DNA of 64,000 nucleotides from JAKAWQ01 sp963745975 (GCA_963745975.1 CAVUZJ010000009.1:1240001-1304000), one strand, 5' to 3'; positions 25,465 through 34,587 are shown, numbered from the stretch's first letter. Translations and numbers: made by a program. Notes: generated from the letters alone by a model not told the origin.

Positions 25465-26897
25465 GCGGGCCTGCCGAAGCGCGCACGCCGCGCACCCTGT
25501 TCGCGAAGATCTGGGACAGCCACGTCGTGCGCCAACTTTCGGCGGAGCGGTTCCTGATCCATATCGACCGCCACATGCTGCACGAGGCGACCAGCCGCGA
25601 CGCGTTCGACGGGCTTGCCGAACGCGGATTGCTGCCGAAAAGCCAAGGTGCCACCTTCGCGGTCGTCGACCACGATCCTTCGACGCTGCCGGGCCGGACG
25701 TGGGAGACCTATCTGCCCGCGAAGGAGCGGATCGGCGCAATGCAGGAGAATTGCCGCGCCAACGGGATCGAGCTGATCGACGTCAACGATCCGCGGCAGG
25801 GGATCGTGCATGTCATCGCGCCCGAGCTTGGCATCACGCTGCCCGGCTGCACGCTGGTCTGCGGCGACAGCCACACGGCGACGAGCGGCGGGCTGGGCGC
25901 CTGGGCCTGGGGCATCGGCACCACGGAAGTGGAGCGGGTGCTGGCGACGCAATGCCTGATCCAGCGCAGACCTAAGACGATGCGGGTGAATTTCGAGGGG
26001 CGGCTCGAGCCCGGCGTGTACGCGAAGGACCTCATTCTCTATTTCATCGGCCGGCACGGGATCGGGGTCGGCAGCGGGTTCGCGGTGGAATATGCGGGGA
26101 CGGCGATCCGCGCGCTGCCGATCGAGGGGCGGCTCACCATCTGCAACATGTCGATCGAGTTCGGGGCGCGCTCCGGCCTCATCGCGCCCGACGAGCGCAC
26201 GATCGCCTATCTGGCGGACCGGCCGTACGCGCCGAAGGGCGCGCTCTGGGGGCAGGCGGTCGCGGAATGGAGGGACTTGCCGTCCGACGAGGGGGCGGCG
26301 TTCGACCGCGCGTTCGACATCGATTGCAGCCGGATCAAGCCGCAGATCACCTGGGGGACCTCGCCGCAGGACGTCATCGCCATCGACGAAGCGATTCCCG
26401 ATCCTGCGCGGGCGGAGCCGGAGCGGCGGGAGGCGATGGCGAACGCGCTCGCCTACATGGCGCTTGCGCCGGGCATGGCGATGGAGGGGCTGGCGATCGA
26501 TTTCGCGTTCATCGGCTCCTGCACCAACAGCCGGCTTTCGGATCTGGAGATCGCGGCGGCGGTGGTGCGCGGGCGGAAGGTGGCCGAGGGCATGAGTGCC
26601 ATCATCGTGCCGGGCTCGACGCCGGTGAAGCGGGCGGCGGAGGCGGCGGGGCTCGATAGGGTGTTCAAGGAGGCGGGGTTCGAGTGGCGGGAATCGGGGT
26701 GCTCGCTCTGCCAGACGCTCGGCGGGGATTCCGTGCCGGAGGGCAAGCGGTCGATCTCCACGACCAACCGCAATTTCGAAGGAAGGCAGGGGCCGCGGAG
26801 CCGCACGCATCTGGCGAGCCCGGCCATGGTTGCCGCCGCGGCGGTGAGCGGCCGGATCGTCGATTGCCGGAAATTCGCGGGCGTGAAAAACGCGTAG
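25461..26897 (+). CDS. LeuC-like hydro-lyase large subunit, pair 3
   Basis: 478-aa aconitase-family [4Fe-4S] subunit. Cluster Cys are in GSCTNSR and GCSLCQTLGGD; the active-site stretch is CGDSHTATSGGLGA. DHDPSTLPGRT carries the shared STLPGRT motif. It is translationally coupled to the GntR gene (ATGA), so regulator and enzyme are made together. The C-terminal cluster loop (LCQTLGGD) is the most divergent of the three. Confidence 0.88.
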   Translation: MSGPAEARTPRTLFAKIWDSHVVRQLSAERFLIHIDRHMLHEATSRDAFDGLAERGLLPKSQGATFAVVDHDPSTLPGRTWETYLPAKERIGAMQENCRANGIELIDVNDPRQGIVHVIAPELGITLPGCTLVCGDSHTATSGGLGAWAWGIGTTEVERVLATQCLIQRRPKTMRVNFEGRLEPGVYAKDLILYFIGRHGIGVGSGFAVEYAGTAIRALPIEGRLTICNMSIEFGARSGLIAPDERTIAYLADRPYAPKGALWGQAVAEWRDLPSDEGAAFDRAFDIDCSRIKPQITWGTSPQDVIAIDEAIPDPARAEPERREAMANALAYMALAPGMAMEGLAIDFAFIGSCTNSRLSDLEIAAAVVRGRKVAEGMSAIIVPGSTPVKRAAEAAGLDRVFKEAGFEWRESGCSLCQTLGGDSVPEGKRSISTTNRNFEGRQGPRSRTHLASPAMVAAAAVSGRIVDCRKFAGVKNA

Positions 26898-26910
26898 GGA
26901 AGGTTCGTTC

Positions 26911-27555
26911 ATGGAACGGTTCACGAGCTTGACCGGCGTCGCGGCGCCGTTGCTGCGCGCCAATATCGACACCGGTTCGATCATCGCCAGCCGGTTCATG
27001 CGCTCGCGCTCGATCGACCTTGGGGAGAAGCTTTTCTCCGACTGGCGCTACCGGACGGACGGGCGGGAGAACGAGGCGTTCGTTCTCAACCAGCCGCGCT
27101 ACCGGAAGAGCCGGATCCTGATCGGCGGCATCAATTTCGGCTGCGGCAGCTCGCGGGAGGCGGCGGTGAAGGCGCTGCTGCGCTTCGGCATCCGTGCGGT
27201 GATCGCGCCGAGCTTCGGCGAGATCTTCTTCGACAATGCCTGCCAGAACAGCTTGCTGCCGGTGGTGCTGGAGGAGGACGCGGTGCAGGCGCTGGCGGGG
27301 GCGGTGGCGGAAGCGGCGGAGCCGGTGGTGAGCATCAGCCTGGTGGACTGCACGATCGCCTCGCCGGATGGGCGGACGATCCCGTTCGCGCTGGCCGAGG
27401 ATAGGCGGCAGGCGCTGCTCGAGGGGCTGGACGAGACCTCGCTCGTGATGCGCTACGAGGCGGAGATCGACCGCTTCCGGGAGGAAGAGATGCGGAAGCG
27501 GCCCTGGCTGCATGGGCGCGAGATCGCGGCCGGCGGCGGGGAGGTAGTGCGATGA
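26911..27555 (+). CDS. LeuD-like hydro-lyase small subunit, pair 3
   Basis: 214 aa with catalytic loop NFGCGSSREAAVKAL and entrance motif NIDTGSIIA; the second Asp and the final Pro of the LeuD motif are lost. That position helps set the substrate pocket, so this pair may take a different substrate from pairs 1 and 2. The stop overlaps the start of binding protein 2 (ATGA). Confidence 0.88.
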   Translation: MERFTSLTGVAAPLLRANIDTGSIIASRFMRSRSIDLGEKLFSDWRYRTDGRENEAFVLNQPRYRKSRILIGGINFGCGSSREAAVKALLRFGIRAVIAPSFGEIFFDNACQNSLLPVVLEEDAVQALAGAVAEAAEPVVSISLVDCTIASPDGRTIPFALAEDRRQALLEGLDETSLVMRYEAEIDRFREEEMRKRPWLHGREIAAGGGEVVR

Positions 27556-28550
27556 GGGCGCGGGCGATCCTTGCGGTGCTTGCGGCGCTCGTGCTCGGGG
27601 GCGCGGGCGGCGGGGCGCGCGCCGCGCGGGCGGCGGAGATCGCGATCGCGCAATATGGCAACTCGACCTCGGCGATGCCGTGGGCGATCGCGCTGGCGAA
27701 GGGGTATTTCAAGGACGCGGGCGTCGATATCACAGGCATCCGCTCGTCCTCCGGCGGGAGCGCCGATATCCGCAACATGCTGGCGGGCGGGCTTCCATAC
27801 GCGGAATCGGCGCTGGCCAGCGTCGTCACCGCTTCGCGCGCCGGCGCCGATGTGAAGATGGTGAGCGAGAATGTCGATACGGTTGCGAATTTCGTCTGGG
27901 CGACCACGCTCGCGTCGCCCATCAAGTCGTTCGCCGATATCAGGGGCAAGCGGCTCACCTACACGACCCCGCAAAGCACCACGGAGATCGTGCAGCATCT
28001 GCTGGTCGCCAAGCTGGGCTTGAAGAACAGCGACGTCACCTATGTCGCGACCGGACCCTATGGCGCGGCGCTGACGGCTCTTGAGACGGGAGGGGCGGAT
28101 GTCGCGCTGCTGGCGGAGCCGATCTTCAGCCTCAACAAAGGGAGGTTCCGGGCGCTGGGATGGGCACGGGACGAGCTGCCGCCGCTGGTGAGCACGGTGG
28201 GCGTGGTGCCGACGGAGATCGCGCGGGCGCATCCGGGGGAGATCCGGGCCATCCTGATCGCGCATCGCCGTGCCGTGGAGTTCATGCGGAGCCATCGCAA
28301 GGAGTCGGCGGCGATCATTGCGCACGTCTATAAGCTGGACCCGGCGCTGGTGCTGACGGTGCTCAACGAGCTGATCGATCACCCTTCGGCCGGCAACGTT
28401 CCCTATTGGGGCCTCGGCAATTTCTACCCTGCCGGCTTCGACACGATGATGAAGGGGCTGGCGCTGGTGAAGGCGGTGCAGGGCGGGCCGGATTGGCGGA
28501 CGCTGGTCGATCAGCGTTTTCTGCCGAAGGATCTGCAACGGCCTCTTTGA
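27552..28550 (+). CDS. ABC transporter substrate-binding protein 2 (NMT1/THI5-like)
   Basis: 332 aa with a Sec signal (AILAVLAALVLGGAGGGARA) and the IAIAQYGNSTSAMPWAIALAKG motif that pairs it with binding protein 1. It ends the GntR-LeuC3-LeuD3 operon through an ATGA overlap. No second permease or ATPase is nearby, so both binding proteins probably dock on the same translocator (22131-24481), or one supplies a transporter elsewhere. Confidence 0.87.
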   Translation: MRARAILAVLAALVLGGAGGGARAARAAEIAIAQYGNSTSAMPWAIALAKGYFKDAGVDITGIRSSSGGSADIRNMLAGGLPYAESALASVVTASRAGADVKMVSENVDTVANFVWATTLASPIKSFADIRGKRLTYTTPQSTTEIVQHLLVAKLGLKNSDVTYVATGPYGAALTALETGGADVALLAEPIFSLNKGRFRALGWARDELPPLVSTVGVVPTEIARAHPGEIRAILIAHRRAVEFMRSHRKESAAIIAHVYKLDPALVLTVLNELIDHPSAGNVPYWGLGNFYPAGFDTMMKGLALVKAVQGGPDWRTLVDQRFLPKDLQRPL

Positions 28551-28773
28551 GCGGGGCGGCTGAGCGAGCGAAGGGGGCGAGGGCGCGAACGGCGCCGGTG
28601 GCCTGGGAGCCCTTCTGCGAGTGGAGCCGGAGGGGATCGTTCGGGCTGCGGAGGCCGTTGGCGGAGAGCGGACCTTCCGTGCTCGTTGCGACGGCGGCGT
28701 GGCGGCGCAGGCGGGTAGCGCGGAATTCAAAAAATTCGTGCCAAAACTAGCACGCTGAAAACAAACCACTTTT

Positions 28774-28796
28774 CCGGTGCAGAAACCCGGTGCAGA
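28774..28796. repeat. Tandem direct repeat near the island edge
   Basis: CCGGTGCAGA occurs at 28774-28783 and again at 28787-28796, 13 bp apart. It lies in a 257-bp gap of lower GC between the LeuCD cluster and the next gene (28808), where the accessory island begins. I see no other feature in the gap. It could be part of an integration scar, but a matching right end was not found. Confidence 0.3.
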
Positions 28797-28807
28797 TTAG
28801 ATCCCCG

Positions 28808-30298
28808 TCAAGATCGCCGGTGCTCAGCCAGCCCAATCAGGGCGCGGTGCACCTCGACCATGGCAAGCGTGTCGCGCTGGCAATAGATGCGCAGTGCGGC
28901 GCGCAACCGATCGACTTCTGCCGGGAGTATGAGATGGCCGGACGCGAGCTGGAGGAAGGCCGCGGAGGCCGCCGTACCGTCGGCGATATCCTCCAAATCG
29001 TCATAGGTGAAATCAGGACAAAGGGCCGGCCCGACGGACTTGATCGAGTTGCTGAAGCCGGCGTCGGGAAAGTAAACGGAACTCCGCACGATCGGCAGCA
29101 AATCCACGAGACGGGCGGTGATGGCGTTGAGTTGGCTGTGGAGATCGGGAAATGTCGCGGCCAGTTCCTGCAGCCTAGTTTGCTCGTAGTGTGAATAAAC
29201 GACGATCGGCACCTCGAGGCATGACAGGGCTTCGATCAGTGTCTCGGCAAACGTACGGCGGGGATCGTCATCACCCTCGGCAAGAAAGTCCTGGTGGTGC
29301 AGCGTGCCATCGCTCGCGAGCACGTGCAGTGACCATTGGAAGGGAATGGTCTGGTACGGCCGGGTGCCTTCGTACAATGGGATCGGCGGCATCATCGCCT
29401 CGAAATCGAGGTAGCACGCCGGCGGTTCATAGCCGCGCAGCAGGTGCGCCAGATCGGGCGCCACGAAGGGCCGCCCGCTTGCCAAGGCGTCGCGAATGAC
29501 CGTTTGGCGCGCGGTAAGGGGAAAGTCCAGAGGAATGGCGGAGATGGCTTCGATATCACGTGCTTTCAGCTCAGCTGCCTGTGCCTGCGTTCGCCGCGGC
29601 AGGTGGAAGATCCAGTCGACCGGCTTGTGCGCCGTGCAGCGCTCCCAGAACTCGCACGGATAAGGACTCGCGCATTGCGAGCCGGGCTCGACATTGGGCA
29701 AGGTGGCCAAGCTCAGGCACGCCCGCATGACGGGCAGACGACCGGGCAGGTCAGCGAGCGCGGCGGCCACGGCGTCGCCAACGTCGAGGCGGGCAAAGAA
29801 CTCCGGCCAAATGATGCCGCTCGCGCCGCGCACATAGGTGGTGTTCACGTGCAGCAGCTCGATCGAAGAAACGGTGATGCCGGCGCCACGGAGCACGTAA
29901 GCTTGGAGCGCAATGTCATCGATGTGGTGATCCTTCAGGCGACCGCTGCTCTTCACCTCGCGCAGGCCCCAGGCACCGGACGTGAGGCGTTCGAGCACAT
30001 CCACCCGAATGCGGATGCCGTCGTGTTCGAAGGCAGCCTCGAATATGGCGGGGAGGCTTGCGTCCGCCATTAGGGCCGCCGTGCGGGCGACGGCCTGCGC
30101 ATGCTGCCAGGGTTCTTCGTTGACCTTGACCCCGCCGGGGAACAACAGGTGTGCCTTGCGGCCGATTTCCTGCCCGATAGCGAGCGGCGATCCCGGCGCC
30201 GGCGCCTCGTAAGGCGGCGGCTCATAAACGAGCAGCCACAGGCGGCGTGGGCATTGCAGGCCCGCCATGTAGCGCGACTTGGTGAGATGGGTGGTCAC
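28808..30298 (-). CDS. DUF2779 protein with Cas4/RecB-like N-terminus
   Basis: 496 aa. The N-terminal part resembles Cas4/RecB-type PD-(D/E)XK nucleases: LTKSRYMAGLQCPRRLWL with a first Cys, then a Cys cluster in GSQCASPYPCEFWERC that could hold an Fe-S cluster, plus the nuclease-like VDVLERLTSGAWGLREVKSS. The C-terminal DUF2779 has YLDFEAMMPPIPLYEG, FQWSLHV and VVYSHYEQTRL, resembling RNase H/DnaQ-type exonucleases. Two nuclease-like domains in one chain suggest DNA or RNA processing. It diverges from the 112-aa gene, with a candidate operator 81 bp before its start. Confidence 0.7.
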   Translation of the reverse strand: MTTHLTKSRYMAGLQCPRRLWLLVYEPPPYEAPAPGSPLAIGQEIGRKAHLLFPGGVKVNEEPWQHAQAVARTAALMADASLPAIFEAAFEHDGIRIRVDVLERLTSGAWGLREVKSSGRLKDHHIDDIALQAYVLRGAGITVSSIELLHVNTTYVRGASGIIWPEFFARLDVGDAVAAALADLPGRLPVMRACLSLATLPNVEPGSQCASPYPCEFWERCTAHKPVDWIFHLPRRTQAQAAELKARDIEAISAIPLDFPLTARQTVIRDALASGRPFVAPDLAHLLRGYEPPACYLDFEAMMPPIPLYEGTRPYQTIPFQWSLHVLASDGTLHHQDFLAEGDDDPRRTFAETLIEALSCLEVPIVVYSHYEQTRLQELAATFPDLHSQLNAITARLVDLLPIVRSSVYFPDAGFSNSIKSVGPALCPDFTYDDLEDIADGTAASAAFLQLASGHLILPAEVDRLRAALRIYCQRDTLAMVEVHRALIGLAEHRRS

Positions 30299-30378
30299 GG
30301 GCGCACCCTGAGTTTATGCCGCTGTCATGGTCTGGCGGTGTTGCCATCGCAACAGAAAGATCCGGCGGAGGCGGACGG

Positions 30379-30399
30379 CTACGTCCCGTTCTGACGCAC
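30379..30399. promoter_or_regulatory. Candidate island operator, copy 1
   Basis: CTACGTC, 7 bases, GACGCAC, 81 bp upstream of the DUF2779 gene and 175 bp before the 112-aa gene. The last 18 bases match copy 2 (31137-31154) at 16 of 18 positions, and the arm spacing is the same. Such inverted repeats are what WYL regulators bind. Confidence 0.5.
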
Positions 30400-30573
30400 A
30401 GTCATGCCAAATCCCGCTTGTCCGGAGTGCCGGAGTGACAGGCGGCGCCGGGCAGGTTATCTATCTATGAGGCCAATGAGTACCTGATCCCAGACCTCTT
30501 CGACGGCTTGGCGCAGCCCGCACCCGGACTCTGTCCGGACGGTCTAAGCCGAACGCTCTTTGAAGAGGTCAAC

Positions 30574-30912
30574 ATGTTCCGGATTCAGGCTCCGATCCTT
30601 ATCGTCCCCACCGTCGAGGCCAGGCAGGCGCTTGGCCGCCGTCTCCGCTGGGCGGGCCTTGCCGCCTATCGGGAAATCGCCGTCGCGGCCAAGGGGCTGG
30701 AGATCGCGCATCTTCAGTTCGACTTCTTCGACCTGGCGCTCGCCGTGTGCTCGCGCGTCCGGCGGGACGGCATCGTCGAGATCGAGATCGGCCTCGGCGA
30801 TCCGCGCTTGCCGAAGCGCTCCTTCACTGCCACGCAAATTCGGACGGCTATGGAAGCTGCCCGGGCGCGGGCGGAGGCAACGCGCCGGGGCCGGCTGGCG
30901 CGTGCGCACTGA
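30574..30912 (+). CDS. Unknown 112-aa protein
   Basis: Small soluble alpha/beta protein beginning MFRIQAPILIVPTVEARQALGRRLRWAG, with a middle of IAHLQFDFFDLALAVCSRVRRDG and a basic C-terminal helix (EAARARAEATRRG). ATG 30574 follows AAGAGG; a longer frame from 30508 is open but lacks a ribosome site. No family recognised. Its position between a nuclease and an AAA/WYL operon under a shared operator suggests a role in the same system. Confidence 0.5.
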   Translation: MFRIQAPILIVPTVEARQALGRRLRWAGLAAYREIAVAAKGLEIAHLQFDFFDLALAVCSRVRRDGIVEIEIGLGDPRLPKRSFTATQIRTAMEAARARAEATRRGRLARAH

Positions 30913-31133
30913 CCCGGGGGGTGGAGGCGGCGTTCTGCCGCCTCCGCCCTTGCCCCATGCGCGACAGAACCAGGTTGACCTTGCCACCGATGCCGCTCTA
31001 TCGCCCCACCGCCGCAAGAACCAGACTTCGCATCGAGCGCACCAGGTCTCTTTGCCCGCCGGCCCATGGTCGCGCGGGAACGGGGCGCTGTACGCGCGGC
31101 TCGCGCAAAGGCAGCGGCCCTACGGCGTCGGCG

Positions 31134-31154
31134 GTGCGTCCGTTTCTGACGCAC
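31134..31154. promoter_or_regulatory. Candidate island operator, copy 2
   Basis: Perfect inverted repeat GTGCGTC, 7 bases, GACGCAC, ending 43 bp before the AAA ATPase start, where it would overlap the promoter. It matches copy 1 at 30379. The rest of the 285-bp gap (30913-31197) shows nothing else I can name. Confidence 0.55.
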
Positions 31155-31197
31155 CCATTCAGTATTCCTTCCGCATTCCGGCTTCGGAGAAGGTGAC

Positions 31198-33300
31198 ATG
31201 AACGCTCTCGCCCAACGGCGTCGCGCGTCCCTGCGCGGCGCTCCCGGCAGCGCCACGCCGCCGCTGGCGCTTCAATGCGCCAGAAATGTGTATCAGGCGA
31301 CCGATCGCCGCATACCGGAAGCAGCTGCGCTGGCAAGGTGGCTCGCTGAGAACGCGGCTGCATTTGGCTTGCCGGAGAGCGCTGTGCCCGACGACGACGG
31401 CCCCGGCCGGTCGCGGCGTGGCGGGGTCGCGGCGGCGGACTGGCAGAGGATCGGGACGGCGCTGGCAAAGGCTGCGGTCCGCGGGCCGGACGCCTCCCAG
31501 CGCGCCGCCGATCGCTGGATTGCGGCCGTCGGAAAGCGCTTGGCGCTCGACGCTCTGGAAGCGCGCATCCTTGCACTTGCGCTGCATTACCGGCTCGACC
31601 AGCGTGTCGAGCGGCTATGTGACGCCCTCAGCGAGTGCCGCGGCCGGCCGACGCGCTTCGCGCGGGACGTGGGACTGATCGCGCTCCTGCTGGCCGCGCC
31701 GTGCGCCGCGATTGCGAGCCGGCTGGTTGGTAAGGCCAAGCTCTTGACGAGCGGCATGCTGTATCTCGACAGCCGGGCCGAGCTCTCCGCACTCGGTCCG
31801 ATTATCTCGCTGATCCGCTGCGACGTACTACCGGCGGCGGACATCTACGATCAGCTGCTGGGTACCAGCGCAGCGGAACCACTCGGGTGGGAGGCCTTCG
31901 CGCATCTCGGCCGTGAAGCGGAGGTGGCGGCCGAAGTGCTGCGCGCGGCGCTGGCTGGGCGCGAGACCGGGGTGAACGTCCTCCTCTACGGCCCGCCCGG
32001 TACCGGCAAGACTTCCTTCGCTGCGACGCTGGCCGCGCGGGTTGGCGCCCGGCTGCGCCCTGTCACCGAAGTGGACGAAGACGAAGGCGAGCCCGATCGG
32101 GAGCAGCGCCTGGCCGGGCTGCGCCTCGCTCAGCGGCTCGCCGAGCCCGGCAATACATTGCTGTTGTTCGACGAGGCGGAAGATCTGTTCCTCGAGCGCC
32201 GCACGCTGCTCGACGAGCCGCGATCCAGTTCGCGGGTGTTCATCCACCGGTTGCTGGAGCGGATGGTGGTCCCGGTGATCTGGACCGCCAACGACATCGG
32301 CGTGCTTGGCCCGGCGGTGCTGCGTCGCATGACGATGTGCCTGGAGCTCCGTGTGCCGAACCTGGCAACGCGCACACTGCTGTGGCGCCGGCTCGGCGAG
32401 GCGCACGGGGTGGCGCTGCGCGACGCGGACGCCGCGCGGCTCGCGCGGCTCGTGCCCACCGCACCGGCGGTGGCCGCGACGGCGCTCAGGGCCACGCGGC
32501 TCGTCGGCGGCGGGGCGGAGACCGCGCGGCTGATCGTTGAGGGTGTAGCCCGGGCGGTGCGCGGCGGCGGCCTGCCGGCACCTGAACCCGAACTCGATGC
32601 CAACTACGAGTCGGCCCTCGTGAACGCCGATTGCGACCTTGCCGCACTGGAGGCGGACCTACCGCGCCTGGGCGCGCCGCGCGCGGTCTCATTCCTGCTT
32701 GCCGGCCCGCCAGGTTCCGGCAAGAGCGCCTGGATACGGCATATAGCCGGGCGGATGAGGCTGCCGGTCCTGCAGAAGCGCGCTTCGGACCTGCTCGACC
32801 CGTTTGTAGGCGGCACCGAGCACAACATTGCTGGCGCCTTCACTGAGGCGCGGGATACGGGGGCCTTCCTGGTGTTCGACGAGGCGGACAGTCTGCTGCT
32901 GGAGCGGGCCGACGCCGCGCGGAGTTGGGAGATCAGCGAGGTCAACGAGATGCTGACCTGGATGGAGAGCCATCCATTGCCGTTCGCCTGCACCACCAAC
33001 CTTGCCGAACGGCTGGACCGGGCGAGCCTGCGCCGCTTCCTGGTGAAGCTGCGCTTCGGTTGGTTGAGGGAGGCGCAGGCGCGGCTCGCGTTCCGGCGGT
33101 TCTTCGGCCTGGCAGCCCCGGCGGGGCTGGATGCGCTCAGGACCCTGACGCCGGCGGATTTTGCCCTGGTCCGGCGGCGGGCCGCCTTGCGGGGTGATGC
33201 CCCGGACCCACCGACGCTGCTCGGCCTGCTGGCGGCCGAGTGCGCGGAGCGCGTCGGCGGGCGGGAGCCGGTGGGCTTCGCAGCCGGGACACCAAAATGA
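31198..33300 (+). CDS. Double AAA+ ATPase
   Basis: 700 aa with two AAA modules. First: Walker A GPPGTGKTS near residue 264, Walker B LLLFDEAEDLF near 321. Second: GPPGSGKSA near 502 and FLVFDEADSLL near 557, followed by CTTNLAERLDRASLRRFLVKL. The N-terminal 240 residues are helical and unrecognised. The second module is similar to ClpA/VCP-type modules that remodel proteins. Its stop overlaps the WYL gene start by 4 bases (ATGA), so the two are made together. AAA-plus-WYL pairs occur in bacterial defence loci, and that is the best guess for its role. Confidence 0.8.
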   Translation: MNALAQRRRASLRGAPGSATPPLALQCARNVYQATDRRIPEAAALARWLAENAAAFGLPESAVPDDDGPGRSRRGGVAAADWQRIGTALAKAAVRGPDASQRAADRWIAAVGKRLALDALEARILALALHYRLDQRVERLCDALSECRGRPTRFARDVGLIALLLAAPCAAIASRLVGKAKLLTSGMLYLDSRAELSALGPIISLIRCDVLPAADIYDQLLGTSAAEPLGWEAFAHLGREAEVAAEVLRAALAGRETGVNVLLYGPPGTGKTSFAATLAARVGARLRPVTEVDEDEGEPDREQRLAGLRLAQRLAEPGNTLLLFDEAEDLFLERRTLLDEPRSSSRVFIHRLLERMVVPVIWTANDIGVLGPAVLRRMTMCLELRVPNLATRTLLWRRLGEAHGVALRDADAARLARLVPTAPAVAATALRATRLVGGGAETARLIVEGVARAVRGGGLPAPEPELDANYESALVNADCDLAALEADLPRLGAPRAVSFLLAGPPGSGKSAWIRHIAGRMRLPVLQKRASDLLDPFVGGTEHNIAGAFTEARDTGAFLVFDEADSLLLERADAARSWEISEVNEMLTWMESHPLPFACTTNLAERLDRASLRRFLVKLRFGWLREAQARLAFRRFFGLAAPAGLDALRTLTPADFALVRRRAALRGDAPDPPTLLGLLAAECAERVGGREPVGFAAGTPK

Positions 33301-34364
33301 TTGCGGAACGGAAGAGGCGAGCGCAACAACACCGCGTGCGTTACGGCCCGGCCGAAAACCTGCTCGGATTGGCCCGCCATCTGGCGGCGACGCGGACGGG
33401 CCTGACGCTCGACGAAATGGCGGCCGAGCTGGAGGTGGGACGGCGGACGGCGGAACGGATGCGGGACACGTTGCTGGCGATGTTTCCCGAGATGGATTCC
33501 TGGGACGACGATGCGCGGGTGCGGCGCTGGCGACTGCCGGGCAGCGCGCTGGTCGGCGTCGTCGAACCGCGCGCCGAGGCGGTCGCCGCGATCGAGACGG
33601 CGGCGCGAGAGTGCGAGGTGCGCGGCGAGACCGACCGCGCCGCACTGCTGCGGGAGGCCTCGACCACGCTGCGCGCCGTAATGCGGCCGGATGCCCTGCG
33701 TCGCGCCGAGACCGACATTGCGGCACTGATGGAGGCCGAGGGCATCGCCATGCGCCCCGGACCCCGACCGATAATCGCCCCCGGCGTACTGCCGGCCCTG
33801 CGCCGCGCGATTCTCGGCATGCAGCTCGTCGTGGTCCGCTACGCCGGGCCCAACATGGAAGAGCCGGCGACGCGCATCCTTTGCCCCTACGGAATTCTCT
33901 ATGGCGGCCGTGGCTGGCTGGTGGCGCATGTCGAGGGCTTGCCGGAGATGCGCTTATGGCGGCTGGACCGGTTTGCTTCCGCCGACCTTCTTGACAGGGG
34001 GTTTCAGCGGCGGGACGATTTCAGTCTGTCCGACTACGCGGCGCAGTCGTTCGGGGTGTTCCAGGAAGAGCCGATTGACGTGGTGCTGCGATTTACCCCC
34101 GAGGCGGCAGAGGACGCGGAGCGATGGCTGTTTCATCCATCGCAGAGCATGACGCGCGACGCAGACGGTTCGTTGACGGTGCGGTTTCGGGCTGGCGGTG
34201 TGCAGGAAATGTGCTGGCATTTGTTCACGTGGGGCACTGCGCTTTCCATTGTATCTCCGGATTCTTTGCGCGCTAGGATGGCAGACGCAACGCTTACTGC
34301 ATTCAAGCACCACACAGGGGCCGCGTCGCCCACGGCCATTATCTACGCAGATCCAGAGGAATAG
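33297..34364 (+). CDS. WYL-domain transcriptional regulator
   Basis: 355 aa. N-terminal winged helix (LTLDEMAAELEVGRRTAERMRDTLL), a central WYL domain (ILCPYGILYGGRGWLVAHVEG, with GWL in place of WYL) and a C-terminal WCX-like region (DVVLRFTPEAAEDAERWLF). WYL proteins such as CapW and BrxR repress phage-defence operons and are released by ligands such as single-stranded DNA. The start ATG 33297 overlaps the AAA stop. It is the likely binder of the two operators at 30379 and 31134. Confidence 0.82.
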   Translation: MIAERKRRAQQHRVRYGPAENLLGLARHLAATRTGLTLDEMAAELEVGRRTAERMRDTLLAMFPEMDSWDDDARVRRWRLPGSALVGVVEPRAEAVAAIETAARECEVRGETDRAALLREASTTLRAVMRPDALRRAETDIAALMEAEGIAMRPGPRPIIAPGVLPALRRAILGMQLVVVRYAGPNMEEPATRILCPYGILYGGRGWLVAHVEGLPEMRLWRLDRFASADLLDRGFQRRDDFSLSDYAAQSFGVFQEEPIDVVLRFTPEAAEDAERWLFHPSQSMTRDADGSLTVRFRAGGVQEMCWHLFTWGTALSIVSPDSLRARMADATLTAFKHHTGAASPTAIIYADPEE

Positions 34365-34587
34365 GGCCAATGGTGGTAGGTACAACACTCCCTGCTGCGC
34401 GGTTGCTACTGAACGCTGTACGCAACCTAAAGGAGAAAAGATTCTTATGCCTCGCCGACACACATCCCCAGCCTAGGAGGATAGCTTGGGCGACCGAGGG
34501 GGGTGACCGCCGCTTTTCATATAGCGGCTTATGGCGCCTGCAAGCCCGGGATAGTGCGCACGAGCAGCACTGCCATGTCGAGTCTAC

